Shown: in pieces, positions 19,111 through 30,608 of the stretch
How positions within the stretch are numbered: position 1 is the stretch's first letter
How the letters are laid out: each line of letters opens with the position of its first letter
NCBI RefSeq assembly: GCF_021725675.1
Contig: NZ_JAKJPO010000003.1
Span: 1-64,000, forward strand
Origin: Marilutibacter chinensis
Lineage (GTDB): Bacteria; Pseudomonadota; Gammaproteobacteria; Xanthomonadales; Xanthomonadaceae
Reading direction: 5' to 3'
Length of the DNA stretch: 64,000 bases
Program-made: the position numbers and the translations under genes
The notes under the pieces: model-generated
Databases searched by the model: none
Told to the model about the DNA's origin: nothing
What the model saw: the letters and a program-made list of their open reading frames with translations, nothing else

Positions 19111-20037
19111 ATGGAGACCAAGGCCAACTACGTTCTGATAGGCGCGTTCACGATCATCGTGACGCTGTTCCTGCTGCTGTTCGCGTTGTGGGCGGCCAAG
19201 TACTCCTCCGAGAGAAGCTGGCAGGCCTACGCGGTGATCTTCAACGAGCCGGTCACCGGGCTGTCGGAGGGCAGCATGGTCCAGTACAACGGCATCTCGG
19301 TCGGCACGGTCGAGTCGCTGCGGCTGGCGCCCGACGATCCGCGCCGCGTCTTCGCCCAGTTGCGGGTCCAGGCCGACACCCCGATCAAGACCGACACCCG
19401 TGCCAAGATGTCGATCACCGGCATCACCGGCAGTCCGATCATCCAGCTCACCGGCGGCAGTCCCGGGGCACCGTTGCTGGTCGAGGCCGACACGCGCGAG
19501 ATCCCGGTCATCGAGACCGAACCCTCGGCCCTGCAGAACATCGCCGACACCGCCAACCGGCTGGTCGCGCGGCTGGACCAGGTACTCAGCGAGGAAAACG
19601 TCGCCAACATCGCCAGCACGCTTGAGAACATCGAGGCGATGACCGGCGTGATCGCCGACCAGCGCGAGGACCTGCGCGTGCTGATCGCCAACGCCCGCCG
19701 CTCCAGCGAGCAGCTCGAAGCGACCCTGACCACCACCCATGACGCGATGGAAAGTCTCGATCGCGAACTGGTGGACAAGCTGCCCGGGCTGGTGTCGCGG
19801 CTGGAAAGCACTCTGGCCAATCTCGACGCCACCGCCAGCAGCGCGAACGGCATCCTGTCCGAGAACCGCGCGGCGATCGGCAGCTTCGCCAACGACGGCC
19901 TCGCCCAGCTCGGCCCGACCCTGGGCGAGCTGCGCGGCCTGGTACGCGATCTGCGCCGCATCAGCGACCGTCTCGACAGCAATCCGACCCAGTATCTGCT
20001 GGGTCGCGACGCGCCCAAGGAGTTCGTCCCCGAATGA
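19111..20037 (+). CDS. MlaD/MCE family periplasmic lipid-binding protein
   Basis: Membrane-anchored MCE protein expected to form a hexameric ring that shuttles lipid between the permease and the outer membrane. The 308-aa product has one N-terminal anchor (residues about 8-30, VLIGAFTIIVTLFLLLFALWAA), the MCE domain (about 40-120; VTGLSEGSMVQYNGISVGTV) and a long helical tail (about 140-290) with coiled-coil character rich in LESTLANLDATASSA-type heptads. The tail is the type that forms a needle or channel in some MCE proteins. Its stop overlaps the lipoprotein start as ATGA. Confidence 0.92.
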   Translation: METKANYVLIGAFTIIVTLFLLLFALWAAKYSSERSWQAYAVIFNEPVTGLSEGSMVQYNGISVGTVESLRLAPDDPRRVFAQLRVQADTPIKTDTRAKMSITGITGSPIIQLTGGSPGAPLLVEADTREIPVIETEPSALQNIADTANRLVARLDQVLSEENVANIASTLENIEAMTGVIADQREDLRVLIANARRSSEQLEATLTTTHDAMESLDRELVDKLPGLVSRLESTLANLDATASSANGILSENRAAIGSFANDGLAQLGPTLGELRGLVRDLRRISDRLDSNPTQYLLGRDAPKEFVPE

Positions 20038-20750
20038 GCACCAGGAACCTGACGGATCTGCCGCCCCCCACCTCGCCGCGCGTGCGCCATCAGCCCGGCG
20101 CATCGGCAGGACGGGCCTTCATTCGCCTGACCGCGTGCGCGCTGGCGCTTTCCCTGCTCGCCGCATGCTCGATCCTCGGCCCCGTCGACCCGAAGGACGC
20201 GGTCGCGCGCTACTCGCTCGATCCGCGCGTCCAGGCGGATCCGGCATGGCCGCAGGCCGACTGGCAGCTGTCGCTGGCCGACCTGGACGCCGCTCCGGCC
20301 GTCGACAGCCTGCGCATTCTCGTGCGGCCCCAGCCCAACGAAGTCCAGGTCTACCAGGGCGCGCGCTGGGCCAAGCTGCCCAGCAGCATGGTTCTCGACG
20401 GCGTGCTGCGTGCGCTGGAGGATTCGGGCCGGATCCGCGCGGTCGCCCGCCAGGGCAGCGGCATCGGCGCGGACTACAAGTTGGTGATGGATCTGCGCCG
20501 CTTCGAATCCGAATATGCCGACGGCGCCGCCCTGCCGTCGGCAGTGATCGAGGTCAGCGCCAAACTGCTACACGTCCCGGACCAGCAGGTGGTGGCCTCG
20601 CGCACCTTCCTGCAGTCGCAGCCGGCCGGTGCCCCGGCAGTGGTGGACGTCGCCGCCGCGTTCGAACAGGCGTTGGCCGCCAACAGCCGCGACATCGCCG
20701 GCTGGGTCCTGGTCTCGGGCAACGCGCATGAACACGACGCGCATCCATAA
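20034..20750 (+). CDS. ABC-type transport auxiliary lipoprotein (PqiC-like)
   Basis: Outer-membrane-type lipoprotein completing the Mla-like operon. The 238-aa sequence carries an N-terminal hydrophobic region with lipobox LLAAC (Cys about residue 43), then the ABC-type transport auxiliary domain: YSLDPRVQ, LRILVRPQPNEVQVYQG and YKLVMDLRRFESEYADG. Related proteins (PqiC/YmbA family) receive lipids from MCE rings. The start overlaps the MCE gene stop; a start nearer the hydrophobic segment is possible because the first 25 residues are polar and long for a lipoprotein signal. Confidence 0.85.
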   Translation: MSTRNLTDLPPPTSPRVRHQPGASAGRAFIRLTACALALSLLAACSILGPVDPKDAVARYSLDPRVQADPAWPQADWQLSLADLDAAPAVDSLRILVRPQPNEVQVYQGARWAKLPSSMVLDGVLRALEDSGRIRAVARQGSGIGADYKLVMDLRRFESEYADGAALPSAVIEVSAKLLHVPDQQVVASRTFLQSQPAGAPAVVDVAAAFEQALAANSRDIAGWVLVSGNAHEHDAHP

Positions 20751-20894
20751 CTGAGCGGCCTTCAGCCGCGGATCGACAGGACTCGCGGATCAGCCCTCGT
20801 CGTGGGCTCGAAAAGCGGCCCCCGATCGTCGTCCCGGCGCCGTGAACGTGACCGGCCTCCAGAAGATCGCCCTGGTCCGGCCCCCTGTGCGCGA

Positions 20895-21530
20895 TCACCT
20901 GCGTGATCCGCGGCCAGTGTCCCCGCATTCGCCCGCCACGATCCGGCGGAAAGTCAGGTTGACGCGCTCGCCTACCGGCCGCCGGGTGCGTGGCAACGCG
21001 TGCCGGTAATGCAGCTGGGTCGGTCCCGACATCACCAGCAGGCTGCCATGGGGCAGCTCCAGCGCCAGTCGCCGCGATGGTTCGGACCGGTGCCTGAGCA
21101 GGAACCGGCGCGTCGCGCCGAGGCTCAGCGAGCCGATCAACGGTTCGGATCCCAGTTCGGCTTCGTCATCGCTGTGCCACCCCATGGCGTCGCGCCCGTC
21201 GCGATAGCGGTTGGCCAGCACGCTGTTGAACACGTTGTCGCCACCGACCTGGAGCGTCTCCGCCAGCCGCTCCCGGACCGGCTCCAGCGCCCGGGGCCAG
21301 GGACGCGGCTCGAACAGCGTCCCGGAATAGCGATAGCGGGCATCCGCATCGCCTATCCAGCAGCTCAGGCGCGGGGATGCATGTTCGCGGCCGAACAGAC
21401 GGATCCGGTGCACCTCCCAAGGCACGTCCCGCAGCAACGCTTCGAGCAGGGCGTCGGCCTGGTCCGGCGGGAGCCAGTGCGGGTCGAAGCCGATCCGCGC
21501 GCCGGGCAATGGGATCTGTGTCAGGGCCAT
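20895..21530 (-). CDS. alkB: AlkB-type 2-oxoglutarate-dependent DNA dealkylase
   Basis: Fe(II)/2-oxoglutarate dioxygenase repairing alkylated bases by oxidative demethylation. In the 211-aa product the iron ligands are visible as HSD in MGWHSDDEAELG and a later His in LHYRHALPRT. The 2OG-binding Arg and the nucleotide-recognition Arg lie in RVNLTFRRI, and the substrate-lid region is VFNSVLANRYRDG. These features match the short ALKBH2/3-like bacterial AlkB proteins. I chose ATG 21530 (MALTQIPLPGARIGFDP); an upstream in-frame start at 21590 would run into the promoter of the divergent ETF-QO gene. Confidence 0.9.
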   Translation of the reverse strand: MALTQIPLPGARIGFDPHWLPPDQADALLEALLRDVPWEVHRIRLFGREHASPRLSCWIGDADARYRYSGTLFEPRPWPRALEPVRERLAETLQVGGDNVFNSVLANRYRDGRDAMGWHSDDEAELGSEPLIGSLSLGATRRFLLRHRSEPSRRLALELPHGSLLVMSGPTQLHYRHALPRTRRPVGERVNLTFRRIVAGECGDTGRGSRR

Positions 21531-21604
21531 GTTCCACGCAGACGGGTGGGATTTGCGACAATGACGGATCGTTGCACAAGCCAGCCGCAAGTGGAGCAGC
21601 CCGC

Positions 21605-23251
<1,647 letters not shown>

Positions 23252-23280
23252 GGGGCCGAACTCCTCATTCCGACCCCGTA

Positions 23281-23316
23281 GCAGCTGCGGAAGCGATCTT
23301 CTGCTTCCGCGGCTGC
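23281..23316. terminator. Hairpin between convergent genes
   Basis: A 14-bp stem (23281-23294 with 23303-23316, one G-U-tolerant mismatch) and an 8-base loop sits between the convergent stops of the ETF-QO gene and the metalloprotease gene. No T-run follows on either strand, so it is a candidate bidirectional terminator only. Confidence 0.5.
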
Positions 23317-23326
23317 CACAACCGGA

Positions 23327-25744
23327 TTACAACCCCGGATCTTGGATCATCCAACCTTCCGAGTACCCGGCAAATCGCATGCTGGTGTAAGAGGTCGCCC
23401 CGTTGCTCATCCAGATTCCCAACGCGTTGACCGAGGGCGCATCCCAAACGATATCAACGCGCCCGTCTCCGTTGTAGTCGCCGGTCGCGGCGATCCTGTT
23501 GGTTCTACTGACCGTTCCCTGACCAATGGACAGCCGCTGCGCTCCATTCATCATCCAGAACTGGAAGTTATTGGCACGATCGGTGTGATAACGCCATAAC
23601 AGATCATCGGTGCCATCTCCATTGACGTCACCCACCCCTACCAAAGACCAACCCGCGGCGTATGTGGTTACCGCAAAATGCCTCAAGCCGATCGAGGTAC
23701 TCAAGGTCATTACCAGCTTGCTGGCACTTGGGGCGTCCCAGAGGATGTCGAGCTTCCCATCGGCATTGAAATCCCCCGATGCACGGAAGACATAGCTCTG
23801 TCCGACGGTCATGGAGCCGATAGAGAGACGGGTCAGGCCATCCATCAACCAATATTGGAAGTTATTGGTGGCTTCTGTCGTGGAGCGCCACAGGAGGTCA
23901 CTTTTCCCGTCTCCATCCACATCGCCAGCAGCGACGACCTTCCAGTTGGAGGCATAACCGCCGAGATTGCGCTTGTTGAACGTTCCGTCGTCACGACCGA
24001 ACCATATCTGTATGCTGCGTTGCTGAGTCAGATCCCAGACAAGATCAAGATGGCCGTCGCCGTCGAAATCGCCGCTACCGGCCAGCCGGGAACGTCCCAC
24101 CGTAGTATCTGAGCCCGCGCCGATCCTCTGCAGGCCGTTCATCAACCAGTACTGAAAACTGCCTGTTGAGCTGCCGTCAAACAACCACAGAAGATCTGAG
24201 ATTCCGTCTCCATTGACATCCAGATCTGCACGGCGCGCCGGCTTGGGGTCGATCTTCGTTGCCCGGAAGCCCGCGATGATCGAAGCCGTGTTGTTGATGC
24301 TGCGCGCGTTGTTGGCGCTCGCGGTACCGCAGGCCCTGCCCCCGCACGTGGTGATGTTGGGATTCGAGAAGACGCGGTAACCGGTCTGACCCGAGTCGCC
24401 ATAGGCCATGATCGTGTAGAAGTTGCCCTGCGTGCTGCCGGTCTTGTAGCCGTACGAATACGAAAAGGCGCCAGGCTCATTGTCCGCGGCTTCAGAGTCG
24501 TGCTGCGACCCCAGATTGTGGCCGATCTCGTGGGCGAAGGTCTCCTCGCGGCAGAAATAGGTCTTGCCGTCGGTGCCGGCGTCCTGTCCGTCGCTGATGA
24601 CCGAATAGCCGAAGTACTCGTCACTGCTGTTGATGCCGGACATCCCGCCGCCCAGCAGCCAGGCCACGCCGCAGCCATCGTTCTCGGGGTCGTTGAACTT
24701 GCGCACCAGCGCGACCAGGTCGGCGCCATAGGTCTCGCGCGCCTGGCGAAGGGCGTTGAATGCAGGATCGGGCGTGATCCGGGTGGACGGCGCACGGAAT
24801 CCCGTCAGCTTCTCGAGCGCGTCGGTATTGTCGGTGTTGTCCGCGAAACTGACCTGCATCGAGTGCACCAGCCGCAGCTCGGCATTGATCTGGCTGGTGA
24901 CATACGCCTGGTTGGTGATGTCGACGAGGTTGCGAATACGGGTTACCGCCGCGGACTGCGAGCCGCGGGCGGCGGCAAAGCCGCCGGTATAGCCAACCAG
25001 GACATCGATGACCGTCGTGCCGGCCGCCGCAGCCTCGATCGTCGGAGCGGCGGACGCCGTCGCCCCGCCCGCCGGCGCCTCGGCCATCACGTTGCCGGAG
25101 GCCTGCACGCGCCTGGGCGGTAGCAGATAATCCGGGGAGGTCGGGTGTGTCGCTTCGTTGCGGATCTCGCCGAGCAGGCCCTTGTCCGCCGAAACCACCC
25201 ACGCACGGCCGTCGGAAAGCGTCAGCCGCAGCGGCGGTTGCTCGTTGCCTTGCGGGATGGTGCCGAACACCGCCTCCTCGCCGAACGTGATGACTGCGGT
25301 CTGACCGTCGGCCGCCTCGCCGATCCAGCTCCAGTTGCCATCGGGATGCTCGACATGACGCTGGTAGGCCAGCTTTATCGGAGTGCCATCCGGGGACTCG
25401 AAGGTCAGCTCGCCGCTGGCGACGGCGCGGAAGGCGTGTTCCTCGCTCAGCTCGGCCGCATGCCAGGTGTATGCGCCGGTCCGCCGTGGCGCCACTTCCG
25501 CGGCGTAATGGACCAGCGAACCCGTGTCCGGGTATCCGGCAAACGCGGAAGCGCGCCGCCCCTGAGCCATGGACGTATCCGGGATGGCGGACGACGAGAC
25601 TGCCGACGGCATCGCCGTCCCGGCGAGCGTCTCACCGCCCCTGTTCAGACGTGCCGATTCGAGACCGCCGGACCAGTCCTGCGAGCACGCACACAGGATC
25701 AGGGGGGTCAGAGAGAGCCCCAGCCACAGGGAGAGTTTCTTCAT
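23327..25744 (-). CDS. Reprolysin-like metzincin lipoprotein protease with VCBS/FG-GAP repeats
   Basis: Secreted zinc metalloprotease, probably surface-anchored. From the ATG at 25744 the 805-aa product has a signal sequence ending in a lipobox-like LCAC (Cys about residue 18). A propeptide-like region to about 220 follows, then a metzincin domain with HEIGHNLGSQHDSE (HExxHxxGxxHD, about residue 405), and a C-terminal tail (about 506-805) of repeated FG-GAP/VCBS units such as DVNGDGISDLLW, DFDGDGHLDLVWD and DVDGDGKSDLLWR. Each unit has a Ca-binding DxDxDG loop. The repeats likely form a beta-propeller for binding. It lies downstream of scoAB on the same strand with a 147-base gap. Confidence 0.88.
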   Translation of the reverse strand: MKKLSLWLGLSLTPLILCACSQDWSGGLESARLNRGGETLAGTAMPSAVSSSAIPDTSMAQGRRASAFAGYPDTGSLVHYAAEVAPRRTGAYTWHAAELSEEHAFRAVASGELTFESPDGTPIKLAYQRHVEHPDGNWSWIGEAADGQTAVITFGEEAVFGTIPQGNEQPPLRLTLSDGRAWVVSADKGLLGEIRNEATHPTSPDYLLPPRRVQASGNVMAEAPAGGATASAAPTIEAAAAGTTVIDVLVGYTGGFAAARGSQSAAVTRIRNLVDITNQAYVTSQINAELRLVHSMQVSFADNTDNTDALEKLTGFRAPSTRITPDPAFNALRQARETYGADLVALVRKFNDPENDGCGVAWLLGGGMSGINSSDEYFGYSVISDGQDAGTDGKTYFCREETFAHEIGHNLGSQHDSEAADNEPGAFSYSYGYKTGSTQGNFYTIMAYGDSGQTGYRVFSNPNITTCGGRACGTASANNARSINNTASIIAGFRATKIDPKPARRADLDVNGDGISDLLWLFDGSSTGSFQYWLMNGLQRIGAGSDTTVGRSRLAGSGDFDGDGHLDLVWDLTQQRSIQIWFGRDDGTFNKRNLGGYASNWKVVAAGDVDGDGKSDLLWRSTTEATNNFQYWLMDGLTRLSIGSMTVGQSYVFRASGDFNADGKLDILWDAPSASKLVMTLSTSIGLRHFAVTTYAAGWSLVGVGDVNGDGTDDLLWRYHTDRANNFQFWMMNGAQRLSIGQGTVSRTNRIAATGDYNGDGRVDIVWDAPSVNALGIWMSNGATSYTSMRFAGYSEGWMIQDPGL

Positions 25745-25891
25745 TATCCAGATACCTATCAGCAGACGACGCACAAGGCCCGGACGCACCGGACCACCCC
25801 CAGCCATGAGCCGAGTGTAGACAGAGTCTACGCAGGCTGCCTACATCCCGTGCGGTTCCGATTGCAGATATGGAAACGGAATCCCAGCCAT

Positions 25892-26521
25892 TCAGCCGAT
25901 GACCGGACAACCGGTCGCGTTTTCCAGCATTTCCCGGGTGACTTCAGGTGCCAATTCGACCAGCTTCAGCCCCTCGGGCGCGATGTCCATCACGCCCAGA
26001 TCAGTGATCACGCGATCGACCACACCGACCCCGGTCAGCGGCAGCGTGCACTCGGGGAGGATCTTGTGGCTTCCGTCCTTGGCGACGTGTTCCATCAGCA
26101 CGACCACCCGCTTGACCCCGGCAACCAGGTCCATCGCCCCGCCCATCCCCTTGACCATCTTCCCGGGCACCATCCAGTTGGCGAGATCGCCCCTGTCGGT
26201 GACCTGCATTGCGCCGAGGATCGCCAGATCGATGTGCCCACCGCGGATCATCGCGAAACTGTCATGGCTGCCGAAGTAGCTCGCGCCGGCACGCGCGGTC
26301 ACGGTCTGCTTGCCGGCATTGATCAGGTCGGCGTCCACTTCGTCCTCGGTCGGAAACGGGCCGATGCCGAGCAGGCCGTTCTCGCTCTGCAGCCAGACGT
26401 CGACGCCGTCGGGAATGTGGTTGGCCACGAGGGTCGGCAGACCGATGCCGAGATTCACGTAGGCGCCGTCGGTGAGTTCGGCCGCGGCGCGCTGCGCCAT
26501 CTGATCGCGGGTCCAGGGCAT
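25892..26521 (-). CDS. scoB: 3-oxoacid CoA-transferase subunit B
   Basis: Beta subunit of succinyl-CoA:3-ketoacid CoA-transferase, used to activate acetoacetate. The 209-aa product has the family start [30 protein letters not shown] and the catalytic glutamate in [12 protein letters not shown], plus the [14 protein letters not shown] and [16 protein letters not shown] blocks. The start ATG at 26521 lies 34 bases after the scoA stop, a normal subunit order. The enzyme complements tyrosine degradation genes in the window because fumarylacetoacetate cleavage releases acetoacetate. Confidence 0.93.
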   Translation of the reverse strand: MPWTRDQMAQRAAAELTDGAYVNLGIGLPTLVANHIPDGVDVWLQSENGLLGIGPFPTEDEVDADLINAGKQTVTARAGASYFGSHDSFAMIRGGHIDLAILGAMQVTDRGDLANWMVPGKMVKGMGGAMDLVAGVKRVVVLMEHVAKDGSHKILPECTLPLTGVGVVDRVITDLGVMDIAPEGLKLVELAPEVTREMLENATGCPVIG

Positions 26522-26555
26522 GTGCGTCTTCCTTCTCGTTCGTGGGCGAGCGCGC

Positions 26556-27293
<738 letters not shown>

Positions 27294-27406
27294 CTGAGCC
27301 ACTCCTGGAGTCCATTGACCGGAACGCCGCAAGTCTATCGCGGCCCCGCCGCTGTCCGCACCGTACTTTCGGGCAGGGCAGCCCCAGCACGCGCCGATGC
27401 CGCTGC

Positions 27407-28819
27407 TCAGGACCGTCCGTAGACGTCCTCCAGGCGGACGATGTCGTCCTCGCCCAGATAGCTGCCGGACTGCACCTCGATCAACTCGACCGGCTCGGTG
27501 CCGGTGTTGCGCAACCGATGCACGCTGCCGAGCGGGATATAGGTGCTCTCGTTCTCACGCAGTTCGAACACACGGTCGTCGCAGGTGACCTCGGCTGTGC
27601 CGGACACGACGATCCAGTGCTCCGCACGGTGCGCATGCTTCTGCAGACTGAGCGCAGCACCGGGCTTGACCACGATCCGCTTGACTTGGAAGCGCTCGCC
27701 CATGTCGATCGAATCGTAGTTGCCCCACGGCCGGTAGACCTTCCTGTGGAACAGGTGCTCCTGGCGTCCTTCGCTCTTGAGCCGGTCGACGATCTTCTTG
27801 ACGTCCTGGACCCGGTCCTTGCGCGCGACCAGGGTCGCGTCGGCGGTGTCCACGATCACCAGGTCGTCGACCCCGAGGGTCGCGATCATCCTCCGGTCCG
27901 CCGCCCGCACCAGATTGCCGGTACTGTCGACTGAAATGACATCGCCCTGGTTGAGGTTGCCGTCGCCGTCACGTTCGGCGACCGCCCACAGCGAGGACCA
28001 CGAGCCGATGTCGCTCCAGCCACAGCTGACGGGAACCACCGCCGCCCTCTCGGTTTTTTCCATGACCGCGTAGTCGATCGAGTCGCTCGGACTCGCCAGG
28101 AATTCGTCCTTGGGTAGGCGGGTGAAGTCCAGGTCCGACATCTTCCCCGCATAGGCTTTCTGTACCGCAGCAAGGATGGCCGGCGCATGCCGCCCCAACT
28201 CTTCGAGGTAGCGGCTTGCCCGAAAAAGGAACATGCCGGAGTTCCAGGCATACGAGCCCTCGGCGACATAACGTTCCGCGGTGGCGGCATCGGGCTTCTC
28301 GACGAAACGGGAGACCCGGTACGCTCCCGTAACCAACTCGCCGCCGCGACGGATATACCCGTATCCCGTTTCGGCGTAATCAGGCGTGATCCCGAACGTC
28401 ACCAGCCACCCCTCGTCCGCCGGCGCCCAGGCACGCTCCACGGCCGAACGGAACGACGCTTCGTCCTCGATCAGGTGGTCCGCCGGCATCACCAGCATCA
28501 TCGCGTCGGAATCCCTGTCCACCACATGCAGCGCTGCGAGCGCGATCGCCGGCGCGGTGTTCCGGGCCACGGGTTCCAGGATGATGCCGCCACTCGCCAA
28601 TCCGATGCCATGCAGCTGTTCGCCTACCATGAACCGGTGATCATCAGCACATACGGTCACAGGCGGTTGTGCATCCGGCAGGCGGCTGGCACGCAGCAAC
28701 GTCTCCTGGAACAGCGACCGGTCGCCCAACAGGGACAGAAACTGTTTAGGTTGATTGTGCCGGGACAGCGGCCAAAGCCGGGTTCCGCTGCCACCGCTCA
28801 GGACGACTGGATGAAGCAT
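27407..28819 (-). CDS. manC: Mannose-1-phosphate guanylyltransferase/mannose-6-phosphate isomerase
   Basis: Bifunctional (type II PMI, XanB/AlgA/ManC-like) enzyme that isomerises mannose-6-phosphate and makes GDP-mannose for surface polysaccharide. The 470 aa comprise an N-terminal nucleotidyltransferase with [14 protein letters not shown] (about residue 8) and [14 protein letters not shown], and a C-terminal cupin isomerase domain (about 320-470) with [20 protein letters not shown] and [20 protein letters not shown] holding the metal ligands. It sits 2.7 kb upstream of the polysaccharide island but on the opposite strand, separated by etfBA. Confidence 0.95.
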   Translation of the reverse strand: MLHPVVLSGGSGTRLWPLSRHNQPKQFLSLLGDRSLFQETLLRASRLPDAQPPVTVCADDHRFMVGEQLHGIGLASGGIILEPVARNTAPAIALAALHVVDRDSDAMMLVMPADHLIEDEASFRSAVERAWAPADEGWLVTFGITPDYAETGYGYIRRGGELVTGAYRVSRFVEKPDAATAERYVAEGSYAWNSGMFLFRASRYLEELGRHAPAILAAVQKAYAGKMSDLDFTRLPKDEFLASPSDSIDYAVMEKTERAAVVPVSCGWSDIGSWSSLWAVAERDGDGNLNQGDVISVDSTGNLVRAADRRMIATLGVDDLVIVDTADATLVARKDRVQDVKKIVDRLKSEGRQEHLFHRKVYRPWGNYDSIDMGERFQVKRIVVKPGAALSLQKHAHRAEHWIVVSGTAEVTCDDRVFELRENESTYIPLGSVHRLRNTGTEPVELIEVQSGSYLGEDDIVRLEDVYGRS

Positions 28820-29121
28820 CTACCGCTCCGTGATGAGTTGATCGGGGGAACACAGGATGACGGCCGCCAGGCACTCTCTTAGGTGTTGCCGACGCGAAAC
28901 CATCCCTCGACGCGCCAGGCGCGCGACTGTCATTCTCGCATGACGCATACAACCAACGCTGCGACGCCCCCGCCCGAAACGAGCGGCGAACGGACGCGCA
29001 CCGGATGTCCGTGAGCGCATAAACGTTCGACGGCCAGACACCAGGCTGGCGCGCGCGGCCGCGAGCGGCTGTTCACGGGCTTGCCCGAACGGCATCGGCC
29101 AGGAAGCCCGCTGCGCGACAG
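28820..29121. other. Region upstream of manC and of the mutarotase remnant
   Basis: No intact gene. It should contain the manC promoter. From about 29040 the sequence may already hold a degraded 5' part of the hexose-6-phosphate mutarotase remnant (a frame reading RERLFTGLPERHRPGSPLRD), but similarity there is too weak to assign. Confidence 0.45.
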
Positions 29122-29747
29122 GGGCCCATCGTCTTTCCTCAGTTCGCCGCCTGGCGCGACGGCCCGCGGTACGGGATTGCGCGGCCCGGCAGTGGGAGCC
29201 AGCATCGGACGGCGAGCTGGCACTGTCGCTGGAGGCCCCGCCCGAAACCCTGGCATCGTGGCCGCATCGGTTCTGACTGGAGCTGCGGGCCCGCCTCGAT
29301 CCTGGTTCCTGACCATAGCCCTGCCGGTCCACAATCCGGACTCGGCGCCGTTCGCGCTCAGCGCGACCCTGCGCATCAATCTGTGGGTCGGCGACATCGG
29401 CAGCGCGGCCTGCACGGGCTGGACGGGCACACCACCCTGGAGTCGCCCGGCGGCCCGCGCCTGCGCCAGCCGCCAGAACCGCAGGCCTCCGCCGGTGCGA
29501 TCGACCGTGTCTATCCGGACGTCGCCGCACCGCTACGGCTGGAGGACGGCAACGACGCTCTCACGATCGCGATGGACGGTTCCGCGCCGTGGTGGTCTGG
29601 AACCCGGGCGAGGTGGCCGTCCGGCGGCTCGACGACCTCGCCCGGCACTTCGTCTGCGTCGAGGCCGGGTACATCCTCGAACCCCTCGAGCACGACCCCA
29701 CTGGCAACTGGCGGGGTCGCCAGCGGCTGTCGCTGGCGGCGACCTGA
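29122..29747 (+). pseudogene. D-hexose-6-phosphate mutarotase (YeaD-like) pseudogene
   Basis: The family sequence can be followed only by changing frame. Frame 1 from 29122 reads GPIVFPQFAAWRDGPRYGIAR. Frame 0 from 29187 reads RQWEPASDGELALSLEAPPE and WPHRF, then an in-frame TGA at 29274. Frame 2 from 29306 reads FLTIALPVHNPDSAPFALSA. Frame 1 from about 29404 reads GLDGHTTLESPGGP and AGAIDRVYPDVAAPL. Frame 0 from 29583 reads RAVVVWNPGEVAV and HFVCVEAGYILEP to the TGA at 29745. Four frameshifts and one nonsense codon are therefore needed. An intact enzyme would interconvert the anomers of hexose-6-phosphates (aldose-1-epimerase fold). Sequencing error could explain one shift but hardly all five lesions. 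Confidence 0.85.
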
Positions 29748-29861
29748 ATCCCGGTGTCGGCAACGGCCGGTGCGTTAGAATTATGGGCTGGCCCGTCCGC
29801 CAAGCGGCCTCGGGCTCCGTTTCGAAGTCACTCCAAAGCCCTATTCAGGAACCCCCACTCG

Positions 29862-30608
29862 ATGAAGATCCTCGTCGGCTACAAGCGCGTGGTGGACTAC
29901 AACGTCCGCATCCAGGTCAAACCGGACGGCTCCGACGTCGTCACCGACGGCGTCAAGCTGTCGGCCAACCCCTTCGATGAGATCGCGCTGGAAGAGGCCC
30001 TGCGGCTGCGCGACAAGGGCATCGCCAGCGAGGTCGTGGTCGCCACGATCGCCCCGGCCGACGCCCAGGCCCACCTGCGCAACGGCCTGGCGATGGGCGC
30101 CAACCGCGCGATCCACGTGGTCGGCGATGCGCCGATCCAGCCGCTGACCGCGGCCCGCGCCTTCCTCAAGCTGGTCGAGAAGGAACAGCCGGACCTGGTG
30201 ATCCTCGGCAAGCAGGCGATCGACGACGACGCCAACCAGACCGGTCAGATGCTGGCCACGCTGTGGGGCCGCCCACAGGCGACCTTCGCCAGCAAGCTGG
30301 TCATCGCGGACGGCAAGGCCACCGTGACCCGCGAGGTCGACGCGGGTCTCGAGACGCTGGAAGTCGAACTGCCGGCGGTGGTCACCACCGACCTGCGCCT
30401 GAACGAACCGCGCTTCATCAAGCTGCCGGACATCATGAAGGCCAAGAGCAAGCCGATCGACACGATTCCGTTCGCCGATCTCGGCGTCGACACCGGTGAC
30501 ATGCTGAAGACCATCGCGTTCGCTCCGCCGCCGAAGCGCAGCAAGGGCATCATGGTCAAGGACGCGGCCGAGCTGGTCGCCGCACTGAAGCAGAAGGGGT
30601 TGCTGTGA
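29862..30608 (+). CDS. etfB: Electron transfer flavoprotein subunit beta
   Basis: Small AMP-binding subunit of ETF, which collects electrons from acyl-CoA and other dehydrogenases and gives them to ETF-QO. The 248-aa protein starts MKILVGYKRVVDYNVRI and contains the ETF-beta signature VTREVDAGLETLEVELPAVV with DLRLNEPRF, and LGKQAIDDDANQTGQMLA. The ATG at 29862 is preceded by a purine-rich site. Its TGA overlaps the etfA ATG (TGATG). Confidence 0.96.
   Translation: MKILVGYKRVVDYNVRIQVKPDGSDVVTDGVKLSANPFDEIALEEALRLRDKGIASEVVVATIAPADAQAHLRNGLAMGANRAIHVVGDAPIQPLTAARAFLKLVEKEQPDLVILGKQAIDDDANQTGQMLATLWGRPQATFASKLVIADGKATVTREVDAGLETLEVELPAVVTTDLRLNEPRFIKLPDIMKAKSKPIDTIPFADLGVDTGDMLKTIAFAPPPKRSKGIMVKDAAELVAALKQKGLL

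Noticed and set aside
28820..29530. A 236-residue minus-strand open frame upstream of manC
   Set aside because: It lies antisense to the mutarotase remnant, is Arg/Ala-rich and has no family similarity.
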